From Antedon mediterranea (Eukaryota > Echinodermata > Crinoidea > Comatulida > Antedonidae), in the NCBI RefSeq assembly GCF_964355755.1, contig NC_092672.1, forward strand, positions 8,184,001 to 8,248,000: a DNA stretch of 64,000 bases. The letters are read 5' to 3'. Positions 1-13,528 of this stretch are shown here, piece after piece (the stretch's first letter is position 1; the number at the start of each line of letters is the position of its first letter). The translations under genes and the position numbers were made by a program. Below the pieces are notes generated by a model, which worked only from the letters and a program-made list of their open reading frames with translations, made no database searches and was not told the DNA's origin.

Positions 1-144
1 TTGGCCGTAGCATTAAACATATTTCCCCTGTTTGTTTCACACAGGAAAGTGTCCCCTAATAACGAATAAATATATTTCCACTTGTTTTTATAGGGGTTGC
101 CTGCCATGTGTTAAAACATATCTTTCCCCTTGTTCGTTCCCCCT

Positions 145-256
145 TTAAAGTTCTACAAAAAATTGTGATGTTCCCATATAGACACAATGATGTCATATCA
201 CTACCATATTTGGGCACATCATTGTCAAACTAGTTTGATAGTGTAGACAGAGTTTA
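145..256. mobile_element. MITE, family 'AGCTCTGTCTACACT' (copy 1, left end truncated)
   Basis: The family consensus, read from the copies in this window, is about 145 bp. It has terminal inverted repeats AGCTCTGTCTACACTATCA and an interior containing two inverted TGTGATGTGCCCA..ATATGG motifs around ATGATGTCATATCACTACC. This copy keeps the right end (TTTGATAGTGTAGACAGAG) but the left terminus is lost. Confidence 0.75.
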
Positions 257-299
257 ATAGTGGTGTCCTAAAAGATGTTTACTATCAAAAGCGGCCTTA

Positions 300-3856
<3,557 letters not shown>

Positions 3857-5399
3857 TTTGACTAGGATTTAATTACAAAACAATATTCAGAAATAATTTT
3901 TTTGTCGCTACACTAACTAAAGATAAGGCCCTCTATAGATAGCCAGGCTCACACAATAAATGTTTGTACATTTTTGTAGAATTATTCTTTGTAATAAATT
4001 AAATAATTTTCAATAATGTCTTTATATGTATAGAGTACACATTTTAAAGTTATTTAATTAATATATTTTTAGGCAAACACTATTGGTTAAAAATAAATAA
4101 TAATATTATTATTCTTACTTATTTAAAAAAAAAAAGCAGATAGCCGTGTGTGTTCGAGCCAAACGTCTGTATGCACGGCTGCCGTGGAATAAATGAGTTA
4201 TTCGTAAGACGAACGTGTATAGTCTGATTTGCTTCATAGGTTGTTCTTCGTCAAACGGTCAAAGTTTTATATATATTTGTGTAGCATATATTTACTGTAA
4301 ATGGCTATACAATTAACTCGTTATAAATTCATATTTCACAGAAAAAAACCCTACCAATTAATTTAATTAAATTGTTCAAGTCAAGGCCTACAACCCTCGC
4401 CCAGAATTCACTATGATTTCACTTTCCAATTTTATTTATGATTTGATTGGAAGTATTGACTAAAACGTCCATTAGGCTTACCATGTTAGATTGCCTACGT
4501 TAATTATATATAATGTGAAATTTATATGAAAAGCAATAAGTTTGAATTTTCTCAAAAATATTTTGGGTAAATTCCCGGTTCTATTTATATTATCTAATAA
4601 AACTACCGTACCTAAGGCTTTTCTTTTCTTTGGTAGCAATTCCTTACAATCATAGGCCTACTGTAGCCTACAGTAGGCTTATGTTTCTATATTTAACCAT
4701 TCTAGAAGTTTATACGCAAATAGTTTAGGCCTCACAAGCCTCATAAATATTTTGGGTAAACCCCGGCTCCATTTATATTATCTAATAAAACCGTACCGTA
4801 CCCAAATTAGCCATTTTTATTCCTTTGGTAGCTTCCTTAAAATTTGCATATGTAGACCTATGTGTCTATATTTAAAAATTCTAGACGTTTTTATACACAA
4901 AAAAATAGTGCCGACTACACACACACACCACCACCAGGCCTATAACCACCCTCCCCTGAAAGTTGTAAAAGACAATATAAGCCTTATACACATTTTTATA
5001 GCAAGTATATAAAATAATACTAGAAAACTTTCTGAAAGCATTAAGATTACATTTTTTCAGTAAACAGTGTTTAAAGGCCTAATTATAGTTTCGCTTCGTT
5101 TTTCATGTTTGTTAAGGAAGTGAAATGAAAATATTAAATAGAGTACAATCTGTATAATGAATCAATACCATATCAGAATGGTGTCATTAATGAGGAATTT
5201 CTTTTATTTGTATAGAAACTGGAACAACAAAGGCCTATACAGTACATAAATACAACTATTCTGTATGAATGCACATTCATTTTAGTTAGCATAACTAATT
5301 TAAAAGACAGTTTCCTTATTGGAAGGCGAAGCAATCCCAATACAAAAGTACTCGTAGCTGGTAGCTGGTAGGTGTAGGTCTTCTTCAGCAAAAGTAAAG
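3857..5399. other. Intergenic region between divergent PSMC2 (minus) and ML gene 1 (plus)
   Basis: No coding exon is supported. The promoter side of PSMC2 begins at 3857; TAGGCCTA words cluster just inside the gene (about 3420-3760). An imperfect direct duplication occupies about 4555-4890. Short open frames here have no recognisable features. Confidence 0.6.
4555..4890. repeat. Imperfect tandem duplication, unit about 185 bp
   Basis: Both units contain ATATTTTGGGTAAA, ATTTATATTATCTAATAAAA, CCTTTGGTAGC and CTATATTTAA..ATTCTAGA in the same order (first unit about 4557-4725, second about 4745-4890). They differ by small indels. Confidence 0.7.
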
Positions 5400-8087
5400 A
5401 TGATGAATCGGATTCTTTTTCTGCTTTTGATAGGAAGCTGTGTGATGGTCTTTACAGATGCTTCATTTTGTTCTGTCACTGTGTTTGAAAAGATGAAACA
5501 TCCACCCGATTATGATAACAAATTATATTACAAACCTTTGGGGCTCAAAGCAAAGACGAACGATTCTTCGTTTGACTTGGAATCATGTGGTAAGTTAGAC
5601 TATTTTAATGTGTAAAATTATAGTTGTTGTTGCTCAGGCAGGGACATTTCTGAACCGCCTGGTCGGCCAGGGTATTTTTTAACTTCATCATCTTTGTAAG
5701 CAATTAACACTACACCGATGGTATAACTAAAAAAACATTGGAGATATTCTATAGTAGAACAACTAATAAAGCACATCTAAAAGAAACCTTATAAAATATA
5801 TAAGCTGCATCCAGAGAATTTTTAGTTTATATTTGGAAGAAGAATTGGGAAGAGATTTCATAATTTGAATCATTGTAAACAAAATGTATCTTGGTGGTCT
5901 AATGCGTTGCCTCCCAGGGTCCAGGGTTCACTCCTGAACTAGTACCAAGGTTGTAACTCACGACTCTTTTAACTCCACTCTCTAAATCTCAAATGAGAAT
6001 TAGTTTATAAGCACGCTAAAATGATTAAATAATTAAATCATCCTGTAATTTGGGAGTTAATCGCTGTTGGATGCGTATGAAAAAAAAAGTTTGTTATTTG
6101 TGTAAATAAAAAACAAAAAAATTATGTTGAAATTCAAGTATTACTGAAAGCTAATTTTTAGCTCTAAATATGCAATAAAACACTTTACAATAATATTTAT
6201 ACAACCATTTTAATGTGTGTTAGGCCTGACTTTGGTTGATGTGTTCAAGTGCAGTTAGGGAGTTTTGATTTTAAAATATCGTGTGTTTTTTTTTTAAAGT
6301 TAGCACAAAATAATATGATAGTGATATTCCAAAATATAGTAGTGATATGACATTATCATGTCCATAAATGGGCTCATCACATTTTTGATCTCATAACATT
6401 TGATAGCTAGTGTAGACAGAGCTTTATCTTAACAATCATTTTTGTTATGATTTTTTAAGATCCTACGCAAGAGAAATATTTTCGTTTAAAAAGTACTCCA
6501 AATATCCTAACCAGTCGAACGAAAACTCTTGATATTACTTTAATGTTTCGTCTTGGTAAGTATCCTGCAATGTTCTTTTCAAATAACATACTTGTAATAT
6601 AGTAAATAAATAAGTCTGTTCAGCTGTAGACGTGTATATTGTTGAGAGAGACCGTATCATACAATAGGATCATTTTTTAAATATGTAAAATGTAATGAAA
6701 ATATAGTTTAACGAAAACAGTTATTCCATAATTTTTATATTAACCGCTGAGTTATGAATACTCACATAATTTTTTTTTCTGTCAGATGCTGACCTTATCA
6801 GTGTTCTGGCCGATATCTCCATAACACTCTATAAAGGAGCACCGCCAATTCACTACGGCGGGGCGTTTGATTGCTCTAATATTCCAGATATACCTTGCCC
6901 ATTTCCTTTAAAAGAAAATGGTAAAGTTACTGATATTTATTGTTGATTAACAATAACCTGGTATAGAGAACTGTAGCTAGATGACACCATTGTGATGATA
7001 ATGATTATTATCAACGATGAACGACGATGTGGATGATGACGACGACATGTGGATAACGTCGAAATGTGGATGAAGACATGTGGATAACGACGAAATGGGG
7101 ATGACGACAACATGCCGATGACGACGACGTGTGGATAACGACGATGTTGATGATGATGACGACATGTGGATAACGACGATGTGGATGAAGACGACATGTG
7201 GATAACGAATAAATATGGATGACGACGACATGTGGATGACGACGACATGCCGATGATGACATATGGATGACGACAATGTTGATGATGACAACGGCATGTG
7301 GATAACGACGACATGTGGATGAAGACATGTGGATAACGACGACATGTGGATGACGACGACATGTGGATGACGACGACATGCCGATGACAAACGACATGTG
7401 GATGACAACGATGATGTGGATGACAACGACATATGGATAACCATGGAGTAAATTACTCCATGGGATAACGACTATATGTGGATGACGACGACATGTGGAT
7501 GACGACGACATGCCGATGATGACATATGGATGACGACGATGTTGATTATGACGACGACATGTGGATAACGACGAAAGTCGACTAGCCTCGACTGTAGTAG
7601 TCTACTGTAATTTTAACGAAAATGAAATACTGATTTTCACAAAATTAACTGCGAACGCTTTTTTTGCCTTTTAGATTGGGTACAACTTTCCGCTGAATGC
7701 AGGCCTAACATGCAGCTACCGGTAAGTAAAACACATTCGATTAAAAAATTTTAAAAGATTTGATGTATTATAGTTACGGCTAATACTCATAACAAAAACA
7801 TTATTTAATAAAAGTCAAGCTGGTATTGCAATACATTTTGTGATGATGGCTATTTTTTTTAATTGTCGTTGGCGATCATTAGACCTACTAAAAATCTCCA
7901 CAAACACGAAACTGTTATTTTAAACACGTGACATTCAATATAAGAATATGTTTAGTTTTCTCGGATTTAAAATGTAAAATGGGCTTTTATTTTGTAGATT
8001 GGACAGATGGATGCTAAAGTTATTGTTTCGAATTATTACGATCAGACGGCTGTTTGTATCAAAGGCCAACTAAATATCTACAAGTAG
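5400..8087 (+). CDS. Secreted ML-domain (MD-2-related lipid recognition) protein 1
   Basis: Exons: 5400-5589, 6460-6555, 6786-6920, 7675-7721, 7998-8087, giving 185 residues. All junctions are GT..AG and in phase. The N-terminus MMNRILFLLLIGSCVMVFTDA is a signal peptide (a second ATG follows immediately). The mature part starts at a cysteine (CSVTVFEK) and has cysteines in ESCG, FDCSN, IPCPFPL, AECRP and AVCIKG. This pattern, with the CPFPL..W..L..EC..C order and a short beta-rich chain, matches the ML/NPC2/GM2-activator superfamily, which binds single lipids in a beta-sandwich pocket. The ligand cannot be told. Introns 1 and 3 carry a MITE and a minisatellite. An AATAAA at 8162 is a plausible poly(A) signal. 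The five-exon structure is identical in the next gene, so the two are tandem duplicates. Confidence 0.75.
5890..6060 (+). repeat. Possible tRNA-derived SINE fragment in ML gene 1 intron 1
   Basis: TGGTCTAATGCG resembles a Pol III A box, and GGTTCACTCCT, about 30 bases later, resembles a B box (consensus GGTTCGANTCC). No acceptor stem can be folded, so this is not a tRNA gene. Confidence 0.3.
6318..6426. mobile_element. MITE, family 'AGCTCTGTCTACACT' (copy 2)
   Basis: Interior and right end are recognisable (TAGTGATATGACATTATCATG, then GTGTAGACAGAGCTTTA). The left inverted repeat is eroded. Located in intron 1 of ML gene 1. Confidence 0.7.
7010..7578. repeat. Minisatellite, units near 18 bp, consensus GAYGACGACATGTGGAT
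   Basis: Units of about 15-21 bp (GACGACGACATGTGGATAAC and variants with ATGCCGATG, ATATGGATG) repeat across the third intron of ML gene 1. The strong bias leaves long overlapping open frames on the minus strand (serine/histidine-rich), which are artefacts. The array encloses the perfect palindrome at 7444-7466. Confidence 0.9.
7444..7466. repeat. Perfect 23-bp palindrome (11-bp arms) inside the minisatellite
   Basis: The arm CCATGGAGTAA is followed by one A and its exact complement TTACTCCATGG. A diverged version (CCATGGAGTATAAATTACTACATGG) lies at about 11793-11817 in the corresponding intron of ML gene 2, so the palindrome probably predates the gene duplication. Confidence 0.8.
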
Positions 8088-8597
8088 AAGACGTATTCAC
8101 ACGTCTGTTATAAAGTGCACATGAAACTAATCGTTAAACACTGTAAAAATATTAATAGTTGAATAAATGTTTAATTGTCATCTTATCGGCAAAACCATTA
8201 TTGACAGATAAATATGTTACTGTATCTTCCCTCTTATAGACTAGACGACTTTAAGTATTAAACTTGCATTATTGTATTGATGTTATGTATTCGTATTTAG
8301 AACTTTATATTTTCTGTAGACTAAAATGTTATAATTTTGTTTTTCTTTTTTGTTTTGTAAAATGGATGCACCATTCAACTTGATGTTTGTGACTGATATG
8401 TATAGAATTGAAGTTAATATTTTTTAATTGTTGTGTTTTTAAATCATTACAAAATATTGAATTTACTCCTATGTTAGCAATATATAATCCGATAAAATAA
8501 AAAGTATATTATTAAAATCTACTTTCCAGCCATCGCACATTTTCTTTCGTTTACACATTTTTATTTAATTGATGATTTTATGGTGCATGCAAGCGTT

Positions 8598-8958
8598 AAA
8601 GGCCAATTTACAAAGACGAAAGTTGTGAGAACCAAAGATCAAACTTTATTGTTCTATTTGAAAGATATTTAAAGGCAGGTTATAGAATTTATACAATCAT
8701 AATGTCCAATTTACACAGACGAGCGGTAACGGTAAGCGGAAACCCGCAGACCTAGTCCCACGTAGAATATTATGTATCTCTTCTGATACCGACCGCCCCG
8801 CGTTGTGTCTAATAGTCATATATTCTATATTTTGATTTCCGTTACCGCTCGTCTGTGTAAATTGGCCTTTATGATTGTATAAATTCTATAGCCTACCTTT
8901 AAATATCTTTCAAATGGAACAATACAAGTTTGAACTTTGTTTCTCACAAATATTTTTT
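8598..8958. mobile_element. Foldback/MITE with arms of about 130 bp
   Basis: The left arm (8598-8742) contains TTGTGAGAACCAAAG, TTGAAAGATATTTAAAGG, AGAATTTATACAATCATAA, CCAATTTACACAGACGAGCG and GTAACGG. The right arm (8826-8958) contains the reverse complement of each in reverse order. The spacer is about 85 bp. The motif GGCCAATTTA also occurs at the outer left end. Confidence 0.8.
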
Positions 8959-9849
8959 TTAGGGAAATCCCCCTATATTATAAGTTCCTTTTACACACAA
9001 CACAAATAGGTTAAGCTTCCAAGTTTATTCAGAGTATACATATTTAACAATACATAATATTTATTTCTACTGATACTGTACAAGCAATGCTAAAAACTAC
9101 TAAAGCTTAATAATAAACTACATTTTGGCCTCTTGGGGGCTACCACTCATATGACATCGCTGTATGAAAGGTCCAGTGTGTTGTCACAGGAGCCAGTAAA
9201 TCAAATGGTTGTTATTAAGTATATCGGTAAGGATGTAAGTGACATCCGTTAGGTAAATTGTGGAATTTGGGCGCAAAATAATTCCCCAGAATTATACCAG
9301 CCAAATTAGCAAATAACATGAGTAACATATGAGTAGCGCCTGTGTTGAGTTAGGTGTTGGATGATGCCGGGGGATGGCTGGGTGGGAAAGATTGAAAAGT
9401 TTGTACAACTATCGAACGGCTAATTTAACAATGAAGTGTGCTAGTATGCATCTTAGTAAACAACTGAAAACACACTGAATTCCCATTGGTTGCCAATTAG
9501 AAATTAGCCTATCCTACATTTTTGTGGTTCCACTATTAGATATACCCGTTGGTCTATAGAAATACATTGTCAATTACTGTGGTTGGAACTTTGATAAAGT
9601 GTCTCCCTTGACTACTAACATTCCGTTTTAATTACCTGTAAAAACAATATACCATTCATCCTAACACTTCTATTACTCTGAAATCTACCCACATTTATAT
9701 ACCACATCCTTAGTTAAAAGAAAGTACTTGTGCTGTGTATAAACTATAATTTATTACTTTAAATTTCCGACTCATACAAAAAATAATGTACTGATACAGT
9801 GTATACAAAAAAAAAAGTAACATAATGAAAGGTATAAAGGAGCTTTCAA

Positions 9850-10035
9850 TTTGCGACGGTTGACGACCTAACTGGATCAGGTCAGTTGATGTGTCGCAGA
9901 ACCTAACCATCAAAACTGTCGAGGTGGCGAACGAGGACACACGTCTCTATCCTCGCATGCGCACATTGAATTAACATGATGTACTTTGGTCAGTCTTCGC
10001 AAATTAGTCGTCGTCGGTCTTCGCAAATCGAAAGC
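9850..10035. repeat. Dispersed repeat related to 41700-41890
   Basis: Shared words in the same order include ACCATCAAA, CGCATGCGCA, GAATTAACATGA and TTTGGTC with CGTCGGTC. The copies are diverged and the boundaries are unclear. Confidence 0.5.
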
Positions 10036-10410
10036 GAATATGTAGGCCTAATAGTTACTGGTGTCATATTGACGATGGAATGTTTACTTCCTTCTCATTT
10101 CTTTTCTTCTCATTTCCTTAAAAAGAACAATTATTGATAAGGAAATAAAATATGGAGTATTGTATAAGGAATAAATCGGGTCATGGCATAATAGCAAGAA
10201 TTCCTCTCTTTTAATGGTTAGGTAAACACGAACAGCAGTACAGTTTGAAGGGCGATTGTTCTTTTGAATGTCTGGATAAATCCCTTAAACAGTTAGTATG
10301 TAACTAGTGTATAGTAAAATAAAATGATCAGTTTCCTTATTTTTCTATACAAGTTAGAAAGGTGAGATTTTCTGCAGCAAAATATACATCAAATACTAAA
10401 ATCCGTAAAT

Positions 10411-12714
10411 ATGACGAAGATTCTTTCTCTGCTTTTGATAGCAAGCTTTGTGGTTTTAACGGCGGGGGCTGCCTGTTCGGTTAATGTTTTTAAAAAGATA
10501 GACCCACCCGATGTCAAATTATTTTATAAGCGTACTGGGCTGAAAGCAAAGACGAACAATTCTTCGTTCCATTTTGAATCATGCGGTAAGTATATATTCA
10601 CCCGATTATATTATGTAAACTTTAACAAACAAAAAATGTTCATTACTACAGCAGTACAGTACTGGAGACCATATTGCTATGATGGTTTTAAGTAGCTTAA
10701 AACTGTATTATACTGAATGAGTGTCAATATGACTGATGAATATTGATGAGTATAAGTATAAGTTAATTCGTTGTGGGTTTTCGGTGGTATTGGGACGTGT
10801 TCCCTCTCTTGTGATTAAGCCTACTAGTGATGGATGAGTTCAAGTGTAGAATCTTCTGTGTTTTTATTAACAAACAAAGACAAAGTTGAGGTATGTGCAA
10901 TTGTGTGTTGAGATCATCAGTTTAAAAAAATATAACATGTGATAAAGCTCTATCCACACTATCAAACTACTGTAGTTTGACAAAAAAAAGTGTAATTTTG
11001 TAGAGTGATATGATATACCATATGATATATATCGTCCTGTCCGTAGATGGTAACATCACATTTTTGTCAAATAAAGGTTGATAATGTAGACATAGCTTTA
11101 TGATTCATATATTTAGGACCTCCAGAAGATCCACCTTTTCATTTCACAAGTATTCCAAGCATCGTTACAAGCCGAACAAAATCTGTCAATATGACCTTGA
11201 TATTTCGTCTTGGTAAGTACGGTAGCCCATTATGATTTTAAAATAATTGTTACATTTGCGATAAAATTAAATAGGCCTAAATAGTTTGTTCCCCTCGGGC
11301 TTATATTGTCGAATGGTACTCACAATATAAATAGGATAATTCCTAATTGTTTAAATAGATGGATAATTATTTGATGATTAACTCGTCCTAGCAAATTTTT
11401 CATGAGTATGGAAATCTTTAAATTCATACTTGAAAGATTATACATAATATTTTTTTTAAAAATCAAATACGTTGATAATTTGCCATGTTATGGCCTATAA
11501 TACAGAAATTACATGTGACACTTTGACAAATCATACATACACCGGGACTCGCCTATATTTTATGGAAGAGTAACACTCATTCTCTGATTTAACCATTATG
11601 TCACCTTCTTCCTGTCAGATGCTGACATGTACGATAGTTTTTTCGTCAGTGGCTACGTCAACCTCTTCGGAGACAAACCGATTCCCTTCGGTGACGCATT
11701 TGATTGCACGAGTATACCTGTTGATTGCCCGTTACCCTTACAAGAAAAAGGTAAAGTTACTGATATTAATTTGTTTTGCCGTTATTATTAGTCCATGGAG
11801 TATAAATTACTACATGGGCAGGCTGAGTTATTATGAAATTACTGTCACGTAGCACAATGGTTGTTTTTGATCTGGTTATGGAAAAGTTGTACTGTACTGT
11901 AAATTATAATGATGTTAACAATGGTAAAAAAAACAACTTAAATTAATGAATTTAATAGAAACATGCATGCGTTCTTGCCTTTATTATATATATATATACG
12001 GCCATATTGCGTTGAAACACTGGTTCTCGTCAAATCACCGAATTAAGCAAAGTTTGGCCAGGTTGTGTTCTGGGATGGGATATGGGAATATGGCGTCTGA
12101 TGCTGTATAATATGTATATGTATAATAAGGGCATCGGACTATCATTCCATTAGCTGTCTGTCTGCCATATTGGTTGTATCCAAGATATACTACCATTGCC
12201 TCGTCTTTCGGATGGGACGTAAACACGTTGGTTCCGTGTGTACATACACTGCATGTTAAAGAACTTAGTACACTATTAAACAAAATAGGGGATCCTCTTC
12301 CGGTGCGATGATCTGGGTAGGCTGACTGCCGTAGGTCCGTGGATGGCCAAAGCCGATTTTTTCTAGTTTCCAGTTAAGCTTGAAGACAATAATAAGTAAA
12401 TTATCTATGTATCAATATCTATATCTAGATTGGGTACAACTTTCGGTTGAATGCTTGACTACTGTGCTGTTACCGGTGGTAAGTATGTTTAACTGCGTCA
12501 CTAAAAGTGAAACATTCAATTCGTCACATTTTCATTATTTTTAAACCATGTATTGACATAGAAAAAATAAATAAAAATTTCATTATAACTGTTTAAACTA
12601 TCTGTGATTTTTTATTTTATTTTGTAGACTGGAAAGATAGAAGCAAAGGCTGCTATTTCAAATTACACACAGACGGCTTTTTGTATTAAAGGTGAATTAA
12701 ATATCTACAAATAA
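10411..12714 (+). CDS. Secreted ML-domain protein 2 (tandem paralogue of 5400-8087)
   Basis: Exons: 10411-10585, 11117-11212, 11619-11750, 12429-12478, 12628-12714; about 179 residues. The signal peptide is MTKILSLLLIASFVVLTAGA, followed by CSVNVFKK. Shared with the first gene are KAKTNNSSFHFESCG, a TSRTKSVNMTLIFRL block, an FDCTS..DCPLPL block, WVQLSVECL and a terminal FCIKGELNIYK. Cysteines of the ML fold are conserved. Exon 4 has two possible donors: GT at 12476 or the stronger GTAAGT at 12479. The latter adds one valine codon relative to gene 1 and keeps frame. Intron 3 contains a 5S-derived SINE, intron 1 a MITE. The role is inferred as lipid binding in the secretory or extracellular space; the ligand is unknown. 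Confidence 0.75.
10943..11100. mobile_element. MITE, family 'AGCTCTGTCTACACT' (copy 3)
   Basis: Both termini are present (AAGCTCTATCCACACTATCA and GATAATGTAGACATAGCTTT). The interior is diverged. Located in intron 1 of ML gene 2. Confidence 0.75.
11998..12398 (+). mobile_element. SINE with 5S rRNA-derived head (SINE3-type)
   Basis: The first about 110 bases (ACGGCCATA, TTGAAACAC, TCTCGTCAAATCACCGAA, TTAAGCAAAGTTTGGCC, GATGGGATATGGGAATA) follow 5S rRNA in order, including the region of the Pol III internal promoter. The body (to about 12398) is shared, on the opposite strand, with 1205-1560 and 38020-38310. Known SINE3 elements carry 5S-derived promoters. This copy lies in intron 3 of ML gene 2. 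Confidence 0.8.
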
Positions 12715-13528
12715 AATACTTTTTTTTCAGAAAAAACAGTATTAACAGTAATAACTTGTATATAGCTGTATAAATGAATATGTTTTTTCACCAATGTCAC
12801 CCTATCTAACTATATGTACTGACATAATTATTTATCTACAAAGTATGGATTAACTCCAACTTCTTTTTTAATATTCTACAAATCAAATAAGGAAATAACA
12901 TACAGATAAGTATAGAGGCCTACTTCCGTATGTTTTGATGTGGACTTCTGGTTTTTAAATCAACAGAAAAAAAAGAAAGTATAATAATATAGTAGGCCTA
13001 TAATAATAATCTACTTAATATTCTTAACAGAAGACATTGTAAATAATTATCTTTATTCTCTTGTTAGCTTTTATACTTCATATTTTCAATAATAACTTAC
13101 GTAAGTATTTAAGTATATTAAAACAATAACCTAACATTTGAATTGGTTTTAATCATATGTCTAATAATAGGCTATAGTTCTACTCAACAATATTTTCATA
13201 ACCTAACTATTTTTCTATAATCTATGACGTATTTCACTAGAAAACATCTAAAACGTTAGTTTACCACTTCTCCTCCGTTCACAGAGAAAAGAAACTTTTT
13301 ACACGAAAATCGTCAAAAAAGGGATGAAAACTAACTAACTAATGCAAAATGGCTTTACGACATGGATCTAAATTAATTGGTTAAATATTTGCCCTATTTT
13401 ATACTATGTACTTTATTATGAAAAAAAATAGCAAGTAATTCTCGAGTGATACTCGAACCACGATCTCCAGGTTGTTTGAAGACGTACTTAAACCATGGAG
13501 CTATTAGCTTTATGCTTAAACCTTCCGA
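12715..13528. other. Intergenic region between convergent ML gene 2 and adhesion GPCR A
   Basis: AT-rich with no supported gene. TTTATT at 13412-13417 (AATAAA on the minus strand) is a candidate poly(A) signal about 110 bases past the stop of GPCR A. A tRNA-like fragment lies at 13437-13515. Confidence 0.5.
13437..13515 (-). repeat. tRNA-like sequence, probable SINE head
   Basis: On the minus strand TAGCTCCATGGTTTAAG resembles a tRNA D-arm/A box, and GTGGTTCGAGTATC, about 40 bases on, resembles a T-arm/B box. No matching acceptor stem is seen. It would lie in the 3' UTR of GPCR A. Confidence 0.35.

Larger units (their letters stand above)
8088..10410. other. Intergenic region between the two ML genes
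   Basis: It holds the foldback element at 8598-8958 and a dispersed repeat at about 9850-10035. The remainder (8170-8590, 9010-9840, 10040-10400) is AT-rich with no supported gene. Confidence 0.6.

Noticed and set aside
6937-7511. Three overlapping minus-strand open frames of 141-166 codons rich in S, H, V, R
   Set aside because: They are all products of the GACGACATGTGGAT minisatellite inside the intron of ML gene 1; no codon bias or domain.
11998-12110. Functional 5S rRNA gene
   Set aside because: Too diverged from 5S rRNA and continuous with a SINE body.
13437-13515. Functional tRNA gene
   Set aside because: A- and B-box-like segments are present but no acceptor stem pairs.
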